This document shows, one piece after another, positions 15,486 to 24,331 of a DNA stretch of 40,185 nucleotides. The notes below the pieces were generated by a model, which saw nothing but the letters and a program-made list of their open reading frames with translations, did not search any database and was not told the DNA's origin. Each line of letters opens with the position of its first letter. The stretch's first letter is position 1. The stretch covers positions 1 to 40,185 of the forward strand of contig DFYO01000067.1 in assembly GCA_002381865.1 (NCBI GenBank). The letters are read 5' to 3'. Both the position numbers and the translations under genes were made by a program. The DNA comes from Clostridiales bacterium UBA4080 (GTDB lineage: Bacteria; Bacillota; Clostridia; Lachnospirales; Vallitaleaceae).

Positions 15486-18113
15486 ATGAGCAACAAATAT
15501 GTTTATATGTTCAGTGAAGGCGATGCAACCATGAAGAATCTTCTTGGTGGAAAAGGCGCAAACTTAGCAGAAATGACAAACCTAGGACTTCCAATCCCAC
15601 AAGGATTTACGGTTACTACAGAATCATGTATTAAATACTATGATGACGGAAGAGTTATTGCTGACGAAATTTTATATCAAATCGATGGTGGAATCAAAAA
15701 GCTAGAAGAGATTTCAGGCAAAAAATTTGGCGATACTAACATGCCATTACTAGTTTCAGTTCGTTCTGGAGCAAGAGCATCAATGCCGGGTATGATGGAT
15801 ACAGTTCTTAACCTTGGACTTAACGATGTATCAGTTGAAGGCTTTGCTAAAGAAACTGGAAACCCAAGATTTGCATATGACTCATATAGAAGATTTATTC
15901 AAATGTTCTCAGATGTTGTAAAAGGACTTCCAAAGCATAAATTTGAAAGAGTATTAGATGATATTAAAGACGCAAAGGGTTACGAAAGTGATTTGGATCT
16001 TAATGCAGAAGATTTAAAAGAAGTAATCAATGCATACAAAGCTTTCTACAAAGAGCACCTTGGAAGTGAGTTTCCACAAGAGCCAAGAGCACAATTAATG
16101 GCATCAATAGAGGCTGTATTTGGTTCATGGAACAATGAAAGAGCTGTTATTTACAGAAGAATGAATGATATTCCAGGAAGCTGGGGTACTGCAGTAAACG
16201 TTCAGGAAATGGTATTTGGTAATATGGGAGAAGGTTCAGGTACTGGTGTTGCCTTTACAAGAAACCCATCTACTGGAGAAAAACTAATTTACGGAGAATA
16301 CCTATTAAATGCACAAGGTGAAGACGTTGTTGCTGGTATCAGAACTCCAGAACCGATTTCAAGATTACAGCAAGATATGCCTGAGTCTTATGCTGAATTT
16401 ATGGCTATTGCAACAAGACTTGAAAATCATTACAAAGATATGCAGGATATGGAGTTTACAATTGAAAAAGGTAAGCTTTACTTCCTTCAAACTCGTAATG
16501 GTAAAAGAACTGCACAAGCGGCACTTAGAATTGCAGTTGAATTAGTTGAAGAGGGATTAGCAACAAAAAGAGAAGCATTAATGAAGGTTGATCCTAAGCA
16601 ATTAGACCAATTATTACATCCTAACTTTGATGTTGCAGCTTTAAAAGCAGCAAAGGTTGTAGGAAAAGGTCTTGCAGCTTCTCCGGGAGCAGCAGCTGGT
16701 AAGGTATATTTTACAGCTGAAGATGCTGTTGAAGCAGCTAAAAAAGGAGAAAGAGTTATTCTTGTAAGACTTGAGACTTCTCCTGAAGATATCGAAGGAA
16801 TGGCAGCAGCAAAAGGTATTTTAACAGTACGTGGAGGCATGACTTCTCACGCAGCAGTAGTTGCTCGTGGAATGGGAACTTGCTGTGTATCTGGTTGCGG
16901 AGAAATCAAAATCGATGAAAAAGCAAAAACATTTACATTAGATGGCAATACAGTAAAAGAAGGAGATTACATTTCCTTAGACGGTACATCAGGTAATATC
17001 TATATTGAAGATATTAAGACTGTTGATCCTGAAATCAGCGGACATTTCAAGACATTTATGGCTTGGGCTGATGAAGTAAGAACATTAAAGGTTAGAACAA
17101 ATGCAGATAGCCCTAAAGATGCACTTAATGCAGTTGAGTTTGGAGCAGAAGGTATCGGATTATGCCGTACAGAGCATATGTTCTTTGAAGAAGACAGAAT
17201 TCCTAAAATTAGAAAAATGATCGTGTCTAAAACAGTTGAAGAAAGAAAAGCTGCATTAGCAGAATTAATTCCTTTCCAAAAGGCTGACTTTAAAGGAATG
17301 TACGAAGCGTTAAAGGGAATGCCTATGACAGTTCGTCTTCTTGACCCACCACTTCATGAGTTCTTACCTCACGAAGATGATGATATTAGAGCATTAGCTA
17401 AGGATATGGGAATTACATTTGAAGACTTAAAGGCTACTGTTGAGAGCTTACATGAGTTTAACCCAATGCTTGGACACAGAGGCTGTCGTTTAGCAGTTAC
17501 TTATCCTGAAATTGCTGAAATGCAAGCAAAAGCTATTATCGAAGCAGCTATTGAAGTTAAGAAAGAAAAAGGATATGATATCGTTCCTGAAATTATGATT
17601 CCACTTGTTTGTGAAATCAAAGAGCTTCAATATGTTAAAAAGGTAGTAGTAGATACAGTAGAAAAAGCAATTGCAGATGCTGTAGTTGATATGAAATACA
17701 TGGTAGGTACTATGATTGAGATTCCAAGAGCTGCTTTATTAGCTGATGATATTGCAAAAGAAGCAGAATTTTTCTCATTTGGTACTAACGACTTAACTCA
17801 AATGACATTCGGATTCTCAAGAGATGATGCAGGTAGCTTCTTAGATGATTACTACAAAAAATCAATCTTTGAATCAGATCCATTTGCAAGACTTGATCAA
17901 TCAGGTGTTGGACAGTTAGTTGAAATGGCATGTGAAAAAGGTAGAAAAACTAGACCTAATATTAAGCTTGGAATCTGTGGAGAGCATGGTGGAGACCCAT
18001 CATCAATTGAATTCTGCCACAAGACAGGACTTGATTATGTATCTTGTTCACCATTTAGAGTTCCAATTGCAAGATTGGCTGCTGCACAAGCTGCAATTAA
18101 ATTTGCTAAGTAA
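15486..18113 (+). CDS. ppdK: Pyruvate, phosphate dikinase
   Basis: This is an 875-residue PPDK interconverting pyruvate, ATP and Pi with phosphoenolpyruvate, AMP and PPi. In clostridia it often replaces or supplements pyruvate kinase. An AGGAGG site precedes the ATG. The ATP-grasp domain opens with GGKGANLAEM and carries a VSVRSGARASMPGMMDT segment. The phosphohistidine domain has GGMTSHAAVVARGMG with the catalytic His455. The PEP-binding barrel has GTNDLTQMTFGFSRDD and Cys831 in GICGEHGGDP. These positions agree with the well-studied Clostridium symbiosum numbering. The codon usage (few rare codons) suggests high expression. A strong terminator follows. Confidence 0.97.
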   Translation: MSNKYVYMFSEGDATMKNLLGGKGANLAEMTNLGLPIPQGFTVTTESCIKYYDDGRVIADEILYQIDGGIKKLEEISGKKFGDTNMPLLVSVRSGARASMPGMMDTVLNLGLNDVSVEGFAKETGNPRFAYDSYRRFIQMFSDVVKGLPKHKFERVLDDIKDAKGYESDLDLNAEDLKEVINAYKAFYKEHLGSEFPQEPRAQLMASIEAVFGSWNNERAVIYRRMNDIPGSWGTAVNVQEMVFGNMGEGSGTGVAFTRNPSTGEKLIYGEYLLNAQGEDVVAGIRTPEPISRLQQDMPESYAEFMAIATRLENHYKDMQDMEFTIEKGKLYFLQTRNGKRTAQAALRIAVELVEEGLATKREALMKVDPKQLDQLLHPNFDVAALKAAKVVGKGLAASPGAAAGKVYFTAEDAVEAAKKGERVILVRLETSPEDIEGMAAAKGILTVRGGMTSHAAVVARGMGTCCVSGCGEIKIDEKAKTFTLDGNTVKEGDYISLDGTSGNIYIEDIKTVDPEISGHFKTFMAWADEVRTLKVRTNADSPKDALNAVEFGAEGIGLCRTEHMFFEEDRIPKIRKMIVSKTVEERKAALAELIPFQKADFKGMYEALKGMPMTVRLLDPPLHEFLPHEDDDIRALAKDMGITFEDLKATVESLHEFNPMLGHRGCRLAVTYPEIAEMQAKAIIEAAIEVKKEKGYDIVPEIMIPLVCEIKELQYVKKVVVDTVEKAIADAVVDMKYMVGTMIEIPRAALLADDIAKEAEFFSFGTNDLTQMTFGFSRDDAGSFLDDYYKKSIFESDPFARLDQSGVGQLVEMACEKGRKTRPNIKLGICGEHGGDPSSIEFCHKTGLDYVSCSPFRVPIARLAAAQAAIKFAK

Positions 18114-18126
18114 TTAAAAGATATTT

Positions 18127-18156
18127 AAGCCTCTCGTTTAGACGGGAGGCTTTTTT
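18127..18156 (+). terminator. Intrinsic terminator after ppdK
   Basis: AAGCCTC (18127-18133) pairs with GAGGCTT (18145-18151) around a short inner stem, followed by a run of six T to 18156. Confidence 0.92.
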
Positions 18157-18157
18157 A

Positions 18158-18252
18158 TAGAATAGGAAAGTTCGTCTTGCTTGCAAGAGACCAAACTATG
18201 CTATTCTACGAAAAATGCGTTCACCGAACGATATTCTTGTAGAATAGGAAAG
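18158..18252. repeat. Intergenic element with competing hairpins and a 13-bp direct repeat
   Basis: TAGAATAGGAAAG occurs at 18158-18170 and again at 18240-18252. Between them CTATTCTAC (18201-18209) can pair with either copy: with TAGAATAG at 18158-18165, enclosing TCTTGC/GCAAGA (18175, 18183), or with GTAGAATAG at 18239-18247, enclosing CGTTC/GAACG (18218, 18226). The two hairpins exclude each other. It lies between the ppdK terminator and the promoter of the HAD gene. Confidence 0.7.
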
Positions 18253-18262
18253 ACGGAAAAAG

Positions 18263-18290
18263 TTGAAATTTATAAATTTTATGAGATAAT
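18263..18290 (+). promoter_or_regulatory. Probable promoter of the HAD phosphatase gene
   Basis: TTGAAA at 18263-18268 and GATAAT at 18285-18290 have a 16-bp spacer, about 70 bp before the start codon. The match is moderate. Confidence 0.45.
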
Positions 18291-18362
18291 GTACTAGTGT
18301 ATAAATATAAGGCATTACGATAAGGAGTTAATTTATTTAATGTATGGAAACGAGGTATGAAA

Positions 18363-19184
18363 ATGGAGATTAAACCTGAAATAAAAATGGTGGTGACGGA
18401 TTTAGACGGAACCCTATTAGACGGAAATGGTAAAATTACGCCGGACAGCATTGAGGTAATTAAGCTTATTAAGAGCAGTGATTTGCATTTTGGAATTGCT
18501 AGCGGAAGATCAATAAAAGTAATTGAACGAATGGCAGAAGAATATAAAATAAGTGAATATATAGATTTTATTATAGGAACTAATGGAGTAGAGATTTCAG
18601 AAGAAGGGATACTTGAGTATTCAGAGTATAATTATCTTGAAAGAGAGATAATTTTAGAAATATATAATAGATTTTGTGAGTATGATGCAACATTTATAGT
18701 TCACGATAAGGATGTTATTATTACCAATAAAGAAAATAAGTACACGGAAATGGAAAAATATATGAACAATTATAGGCAAGAGGTAAGAGCGGATTTTAAA
18801 GACGCAATTATAAAAAACCACCCAAGACTTATGATTGTTGGAGAACCGGATAAACTAAGAGAAATTGAGTTAGAAATGGAAAAAGAGGATGAGAATAAAT
18901 ATCATTTTTTTAAATCCTATATTTATTTTTTAGAGGTTGTTACTAAAAATATTTCAAAGGGCAGTATGTTATTAAAATATTGTGCTCATAAGGGAATAGA
19001 TCCATTAAAGGTAATGGCATTAGGTGATAACAATAATGATTTAGAAATGATAAAAAACACAGGATATGGAATTGCAATGGGCAATGCTACAGAGGATTTG
19101 AAAAAATCTGCCAGACACATTACAGGAACAAATAACGAGGGCGGATTTGCACAGGCAGTCAGACATTATATTTTAGGCAATTAA
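18363..19184 (+). CDS. Cof-type HAD-superfamily phosphatase
   Basis: This is a 273-residue cytoplasmic sugar-phosphate or flavin-type phosphatase of the Cof (IIB) group. Substrate cannot be told from sequence. HAD motif I is DLDGTLL (nucleophile Asp13, acid Asp15), motif II is in ASGRS, the motif III lysine is in NISKGSML, and motif IV is GDNNNDLEM. The IIB cap domain lies between motifs II and III. ATG 18363 leaves 7 bp after GAGG. An in-frame ATG at 18357 is almost touching the site. It is probably a single-gene transcript with a weak terminator at 19229. Confidence 0.9.
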   Translation: MEIKPEIKMVVTDLDGTLLDGNGKITPDSIEVIKLIKSSDLHFGIASGRSIKVIERMAEEYKISEYIDFIIGTNGVEISEEGILEYSEYNYLEREIILEIYNRFCEYDATFIVHDKDVIITNKENKYTEMEKYMNNYRQEVRADFKDAIIKNHPRLMIVGEPDKLREIELEMEKEDENKYHFFKSYIYFLEVVTKNISKGSMLLKYCAHKGIDPLKVMALGDNNNDLEMIKNTGYGIAMGNATEDLKKSARHITGTNNEGGFAQAVRHYILGN

Positions 19185-19228
19185 AAAAATATATTTGTCA
19201 ATAATTGGAGGTAGCATATTATCGAAAT

Positions 19229-19253
19229 AAAGGGGAGGTTAAGCACCCTTTTT
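19229..19253 (+). terminator. Probable terminator after HAD gene
   Basis: AAAGGG (19229-19234) pairs with CCCTTT (19246-19251), ending in a run of T to 19253. The stem is short. Confidence 0.45.
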
Positions 19254-19306
19254 AGCTAAGCTTACTGAAAAATTAAAAGCTTGTGTCGAATAAAGAGAGA
19301 GTATAT

Positions 19307-19335
19307 TTGAGAAGAATAAGGATAATAATTATAAT
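19307..19335 (+). promoter_or_regulatory. Promoter of the DUF445 gene
   Basis: TTGAGA at 19307-19312 and TATAAT at 19330-19335 are spaced by 17 bp, about 32 bp before the start codon. Confidence 0.65.
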
Positions 19336-19366
19336 AAACTTAATTAGTATTTAAGGAGGGATATTC

Positions 19367-20608
19367 ATGGATTATAATATTATACTAACGCCAATAGTAG
19401 GAGCATTTATTGGATATACTACAAATTGGATAGCTATAAAAATGCTTTTTAGGCCATATACTGAAAAAAGAATATTTGGCATAAAAATCCCATTTACACC
19501 AGGCCTTATACCAAAGGAAAGAGAGCGGATTTCAGAAGCTATGGGAGAGGTTGTTGAAAGCTATCTGCTTACAGATCAAGTAATTATTAACGAATTAACA
19601 TCAGAAGAAGCTGATAAAAAAATTATCAATTTCATTAATGACAATACATCTCTAAAGAATAATCGAATTAATATCAGCGGTTTTTTTGAAGGTCAGGAAG
19701 AGATTAAAGAATTTGCTAGTAAAATAAATCAGGTTGTATGGACAAAATTTTTAAATCAGATTTCGATTGAGGATAATCAAAAGCTTTTACTCTCCTCACT
19801 AAATATTAGCAAAGGTGAAATTGAACGTATAGCAGGAATGGAAATAATAAAAAAGCTAGATGACAATAATACCTTAAAGCAAACAATAGGTGAAGAATTA
19901 ATTTCTGAGCTGAAATTAATTGTGGTTTCAAACCAAAAGCAGATAAAGAATTCGATTATCGAGCTTATTAATAGTGAAAAAGCAACAATAGCTGGGCAAG
20001 AAATGGTTTCAAAGGTTATTGAAAGTAAATTTGGGGCACTTGGTTCTATGTTCGCCAATCCAGTTTCGATTTTTGCAAGTATCACAGAGGCACTTAATGA
20101 AAAAATAATGCAAATGGAAATTGCCATGGAAATTAATGAGATTATTGAAAAGCTAGCCAATAAGCAGCTTAAAGATTTGACAGCGTCAGAAAATAAAGGG
20201 AATATTGCAAAAGCTCTATGTAATGCACTAGATATAGATTCTTTGATGAAAAAAGCGATTATATATTTTGAGGATAAAATATTTGATAATCAAAAGGAGC
20301 TTATGATTCTATCAGAAGAACATATCATAAATATAATAAATACTCCTATTATGCTTTCTCTGGAAGAAAAAGAAAGAGCAGAGCAAAAAATACTATCTAT
20401 ATATAACAGACTTATTAAAAGTTATTTTTCTAAAATGATACCTAATATCAAAATATCAAAAATTGTAGAAAAACAGATTAATGGTTTTGAAATTGAACAA
20501 TTTGAAGAGGTTATTCTTGCAATAGCTAAAAAAGAGCTAAGAGCAATTACCTGGCTAGGCGGACTCTTGGGATTTATTCTATCAATTGTTTTGCTTTTTG
20601 TGAAATAA
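19367..20608 (+). CDS. DUF445 family membrane protein
   Basis: This is a 413-residue protein of the DUF445 (YheB-like) family. An AAGGAGGG site precedes the ATG. The family hallmark is at the N-terminus: GAFIGYTTNWIAIKMLFRP, then PFTPGLIPKERERI. The middle is long, charged and helical. One clear membrane helix ends the protein (WLGGLLGFILSIVLLFVK), and the N-terminal hydrophobic stretch is a second. Members in spore formers have been linked to the cell envelope, but no biochemical role is established, so I give no function. It has its own promoter and sits upstream of feoA. Confidence 0.88.
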   Translation: MDYNIILTPIVGAFIGYTTNWIAIKMLFRPYTEKRIFGIKIPFTPGLIPKERERISEAMGEVVESYLLTDQVIINELTSEEADKKIINFINDNTSLKNNRINISGFFEGQEEIKEFASKINQVVWTKFLNQISIEDNQKLLLSSLNISKGEIERIAGMEIIKKLDDNNTLKQTIGEELISELKLIVVSNQKQIKNSIIELINSEKATIAGQEMVSKVIESKFGALGSMFANPVSIFASITEALNEKIMQMEIAMEINEIIEKLANKQLKDLTASENKGNIAKALCNALDIDSLMKKAIIYFEDKIFDNQKELMILSEEHIINIINTPIMLSLEEKERAEQKILSIYNRLIKSYFSKMIPNIKISKIVEKQINGFEIEQFEEVILAIAKKELRAITWLGGLLGFILSIVLLFVK

Positions 20609-20625
20609 ATAGAGATTAAATTTGC

Positions 20626-20680
20626 TTTACATAGGATGCTAAATATTGTATAATGAATGTGCAAATGATATTCATTATCA
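20626..20680 (+). promoter_or_regulatory. feoAB promoter with Fur box
   Basis: TTTACA at 20626-20631 and TATAAT at 20649-20654 have a 17-bp spacer. TGATATTCATTATCA at 20666-20680 matches the 7-1-7 Fur operator (TGATAATNATTATCA) at all but one position. It sits just past the predicted start point, where Fur bound to Fe2+ would block transcription. Confidence 0.8.
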
Positions 20681-20747
20681 ATTGCAAAGGTTAAATGAGA
20701 ATTGATATTTTTAAGACTGTAGAGGAATTTTGCAAGGTGGTGTTATT

Positions 20748-21041
20748 ATGAATTTAAGTCAAGGTAAAATTGGAGATATTTTTATAATTCAATATATAGA
20801 TATAGAACAAAAAATAAAGCAAAGACTTCAAGATATGGGTTTAACTCAGGGAAGCAAAGTTAAAATAATGTCTTATTATGCATCTAATGCATTTGTTCTA
20901 AATATTAGAGGCTCAAGAGTTGTAATTGGCAAGGATATAGCTGAAAATATTCTTGTTGAAGATGGCACTTGTAATCATTGCGAAAGAAAACGTTCAGGTG
21001 CAGGTTTTAGAGGTAAAGCACATAAACGACATGTCGGATAA
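20748..21041 (+). CDS. feoA: Ferrous iron transport protein A (FeoA) with Cys/basic tail
   Basis: This is a 97-residue FeoA, the small SH3-like cytoplasmic partner of the FeoB iron channel. ATG 20748 is set by AAGGTGG just upstream. The core (residues 1-72) has the family's RLQDMGLTQGSKV and GSRVVIGKDIAENI. A tail then follows with Cys75 and Cys78 (CNHC) and many Arg, Lys and His residues, beyond the usual FeoA end near residue 75. The tail might bind metal or sense redox state, perhaps covering for the absent FeoC (inference). feoB follows after 29 bp. The promoter carries a Fur box. Confidence 0.92.
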   Translation: MNLSQGKIGDIFIIQYIDIEQKIKQRLQDMGLTQGSKVKIMSYYASNAFVLNIRGSRVVIGKDIAENILVEDGTCNHCERKRSGAGFRGKAHKRHVG

Positions 21042-21070
21042 AGAAACACCCTTGAAAGTGAGGAATAAAA

Positions 21071-23032
21071 ATGCATATGAATATAAATGTAGCATTTGTG
21101 GGTAATCCTAATTGTGGGAAAACTACTCTTTTTAATGCCTACACTGGCGCAAAGCATAAAGTAGGAAATTGGGCTGGAGTAACCGTAGAAAAAAAAGAGG
21201 GGAAAATAAAACATGATGGACACACTCTTAATATAGTTGACTTGCCAGGAATATACAGTCTTTCTCCATATTCAATGGAAGAAATACTTACTCGTGAATA
21301 TATTCTCACAGATGAACCGGATATAGTTGTCAACATTGTTGATGTTTCTAATTTGGAGAGGAATTTATATTTAACACTTCAATTAATAGAGCTTGGAAAA
21401 CCAGTGGTCTTAGCATTAAATATGATGGATATTGTAGAAAGCAAGGGATATTCTATAGATTTAGATAAGCTTTCGCAGGAACTTCAGATTCCGGTAGTAC
21501 CCATTTCAGCTACCAAGCAGACAGGATTAATAAAGCTATTACACCAGATTATTAAGACTGCAAAGGCAAAAGAGGAATATATACCAATAAAAATAAATTA
21601 TGGTGAAGAGCTCGAAGATAAAATAGAGACATTAAATCAGGTGCTTACTGAAATTGGTGAGTATAATGATAATGAAAAAAGGTGGTATTCACTTAAGATA
21701 CTAGAAAAAGATTCAGAAGTATTAAAAAAAATCCATCTGCCGGTTGTGCCTAATGAGAATTATTCAGATGTTACTGGAAAAACAAAATATGACTTTATTT
21801 CCTGTTTTGTTGAAAAGGTTATGCAGATAGACCAAGATTCAGAAACCTTTTCTGACAAAGCAGATAAGATATTAACTAATAATTTTTTGGGAATACCGAT
21901 TTTTTTATTTATTATGGTTTTGGTTTTTGGTTTTACTTTTTCAGTTGGAAATTATTTTGCTGGAATTTTTGAAGAGCTATTAGTTGCTTTCTCAGATATG
22001 GTTACTATTTTTTTCGCAAAAATGCAAATTCAAGATTGGTTAAGTGCCTTAGTAGTCGATGGAATAATTGGAGGGGTTGGCGGAATCTTGGTTTTTCTTC
22101 CTAATATTGTGTGCTTGTTCATAGCTATTTCGATTTTAGAGGATAGCGGATATATGGCAAGAGTAGCTTTACTCATGGATAAATTTATGTGTAAGATAGG
22201 ACTTAGCGGAAAATCCTTTATACCAATGATTTTGGGCTTTGGATGTTCAGTGCCAGCGATAATGACCGCCAGAACACTCGAAAATGAAAAAGACCGACTA
22301 GTTACAATGATGATTACGCCATTTATGTCCTGTAGTGCAAAGATGCCAATATATGTTCTTTTTTCAAGTATATTTTTTCCGGGCTATGAGGTTTGGATAG
22401 CTTTTTCTTTATATGTTCTAGGGGTAATTATTGCAGTGTTGGTAGCTATAATATTTAATACTAGCATGAAAAAAACAAAGTCAATATTGATAATGGAGCT
22501 TCCGCAATATAAAGCTCCAGCGATAAAGAGTATAGCTATTTTTGTTTGGGAAAAGATTAAAAGCTATCTGATTAAAGCGGGAACAGTAATTTTTCTTGCT
22601 TCAATAGTACTCTGGTTTGTGCTTGGATATAATTTTACAGGTGCTGTGGAAATGACAGAAAGCTTCGGGGCCTCAATAGGTAAAGCAATTGCTCCATTAT
22701 TCACCCCCTTAGGCTTTGGAACATGGGAGGCAGCACTCGCAATTATAGCTGGAATTATGGGTAAGGAAATTGTAGTAAGCAGTATGTCTGTTATTTTTGG
22801 TGTTGCTGACGGAGGGATTGGCGCTGCACTAGTTGCTTCAGGATTCAACCCTATTAATGCCTATGCTTTTATGGTGTTTGCTTTATTATATACACCATGT
22901 GTTGCTACTATAGGTGTAATAAAAAAGGAAACAAATTCATGGAAATGGACGTTTTTTTCATTTTTCTATCAGTTGGCAGTAGCATGGTTTGTCGGAATGT
23001 TGTTTTATCAGGCAGGTAATTTGTTGTTTTAA
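21071..23032 (+). CDS. feoB: Ferrous iron transporter FeoB
   Basis: This is a 653-residue Fe2+ transporter of the cell membrane with an N-terminal GTPase domain. G1 is GNPNCGKT (11-18), the switch I region is VGNWAGVTVEKKEG, G3 is DLPG and G4 is NMMD. A helical linker precedes the membrane part, which starts near residue 277. Gate-domain signatures include LGFGCSVPAIMTARTLE and FMSCSAKMPIY, with the conserved cysteines of the pore. ATG 21071 sits 7 bp after GAGG. It forms an operon with feoA, and no feoC follows. Iron repression through Fur is likely. Confidence 0.97.
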   Translation: MHMNINVAFVGNPNCGKTTLFNAYTGAKHKVGNWAGVTVEKKEGKIKHDGHTLNIVDLPGIYSLSPYSMEEILTREYILTDEPDIVVNIVDVSNLERNLYLTLQLIELGKPVVLALNMMDIVESKGYSIDLDKLSQELQIPVVPISATKQTGLIKLLHQIIKTAKAKEEYIPIKINYGEELEDKIETLNQVLTEIGEYNDNEKRWYSLKILEKDSEVLKKIHLPVVPNENYSDVTGKTKYDFISCFVEKVMQIDQDSETFSDKADKILTNNFLGIPIFLFIMVLVFGFTFSVGNYFAGIFEELLVAFSDMVTIFFAKMQIQDWLSALVVDGIIGGVGGILVFLPNIVCLFIAISILEDSGYMARVALLMDKFMCKIGLSGKSFIPMILGFGCSVPAIMTARTLENEKDRLVTMMITPFMSCSAKMPIYVLFSSIFFPGYEVWIAFSLYVLGVIIAVLVAIIFNTSMKKTKSILIMELPQYKAPAIKSIAIFVWEKIKSYLIKAGTVIFLASIVLWFVLGYNFTGAVEMTESFGASIGKAIAPLFTPLGFGTWEAALAIIAGIMGKEIVVSSMSVIFGVADGGIGAALVASGFNPINAYAFMVFALLYTPCVATIGVIKKETNSWKWTFFSFFYQLAVAWFVGMLFYQAGNLLF

Positions 23033-23080
23033 ATAATTAAGAAAGTCAGCTATTTGATGACAGCGAATATGGGCAAGAAG

Positions 23081-23117
23081 GTGCGTTTTTGCTTTAGAGC
23101 AAAAATGCACTATTTAT
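23081..23117 (+). terminator. Probable terminator after feoB
   Basis: GTGC-G-TTTTTGC (23081-23092) pairs with GCAAAAA-T-GCAC (23099-23110), a long stem with one mismatch. The tail is AT-rich but holds few consecutive T. Confidence 0.6.
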
Positions 23118-23246
23118 TTTAGCTGGCAATACTATTAAAAAATAAAAAAGCATAAGGAATAAAGGAATTAAGGAGAAAAAGTTGTATATCTATATTATAA
23201 ATTGATAAATAATAATGGTTAATAGTTTTAAACCGGAGGTGTTAGT

Positions 23247-24257
23247 ATGAATATCCGAGAACAGCAAGAAGAGCTTGAAATGAAGATACTCAGTGAAAAC
23301 GCAACATTTAGCAGAAACAGTAAGGGAAGAGAGTTTGATGAGGAGCCCTGTGACCTAAGGACCATATTTCAAAGAGACAGGGATAGAATAATTCACTCAA
23401 AGGCGTTTAGACGTTTAAAACATAAAACACAGGTTTTTATTGCCCCGGAAGGAGACCATTACAGAACGAGACTAACTCATACACTTGAGGTAGCTCAAAT
23501 TGGAAGAACTGTTGCTAGAGCACTTAGATTAAATGAGGATTTAACTGAGGCAATAGCACTCGGACATGATTTAGGACACACTCCCTTTGGGCATGCAGGA
23601 GAGTATGCATTAGACGAAATTTGCAGTCTGGGATTTAACCATTACAACCAAAGCATCAGAGTGGTTGAAAAGCTTGAAAATAAAGGGAAGGGACTTAATC
23701 TATCATGGGAGGTAAGAGATGGTATTTTAAACCATCCGACTAAAGGTAGCCCTAATACATTAGAAGGTCAGATTATAAGACTTTCTGATAAGATAGCTTA
23801 TATTAATCATGATATTGATGATGCTATAAGGGGAAAGATTCTGAATGAAAAGGACCTTCCGATAACCTATACAGATGTACTTGGAAAAACCTCCAAGGAA
23901 AGAATTAACAATATGATACATGACATTGTTAAAAACAGCTTAAATCAAGATAGAATTATGATGAGTAGTCAAATGGAAAAGGCAATGAAAGAATTAAGAG
24001 ATTTTATGTTTACAAATGTATATATTGGTTCAAAAGCAAAGGACCATGAAAATAAAGCGAAAAATATGCTTATTCAGTTATTTCTTTATTTTAAAGAAAA
24101 GCCATATATTCTGCCAGAGGAATATATTGATATGATTGAAAATGAAAATGAGGATGTTGAAAGAGTTGTTTGCGATTATATAGCTGGCATGACTGACAGA
24201 TATGCAATAAATAAGTTCACAGATTTGTTTATTCCTAATGCATGGAAAGAAATGTAA
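23247..24257 (+). CDS. dgt: Deoxyguanosinetriphosphate triphosphohydrolase-like protein
   Basis: This is a 336-residue HD-domain dNTPase that would cleave dNTPs to the nucleoside and triphosphate, adjusting nucleotide pools. It has the N-terminal signature REFDEEPCDLRTIFQRDRDRI and the metal ligands His78 (RLTHTLEVAQ) and His107-Asp108 (GHDLGHTPFGHAG), with a further Asp in the IAYINHDIDDAIR segment. An AGGTG site precedes the ATG. In many Clostridia it directly precedes dnaG and rpoD, as here (74-bp gap), linking nucleotide supply to replication. Substrate preference among dNTPs is unknown. Confidence 0.93.
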   Translation: MNIREQQEELEMKILSENATFSRNSKGREFDEEPCDLRTIFQRDRDRIIHSKAFRRLKHKTQVFIAPEGDHYRTRLTHTLEVAQIGRTVARALRLNEDLTEAIALGHDLGHTPFGHAGEYALDEICSLGFNHYNQSIRVVEKLENKGKGLNLSWEVRDGILNHPTKGSPNTLEGQIIRLSDKIAYINHDIDDAIRGKILNEKDLPITYTDVLGKTSKERINNMIHDIVKNSLNQDRIMMSSQMEKAMKELRDFMFTNVYIGSKAKDHENKAKNMLIQLFLYFKEKPYILPEEYIDMIENENEDVERVVCDYIAGMTDRYAINKFTDLFIPNAWKEM

Positions 24258-24331
24258 GAAGGAAAAAGGATTAAGGGATAGTATGTCGAAATTATAAGGG
24301 TGGCATTGAGAGAAAAAGGAGTAAGTAATTT

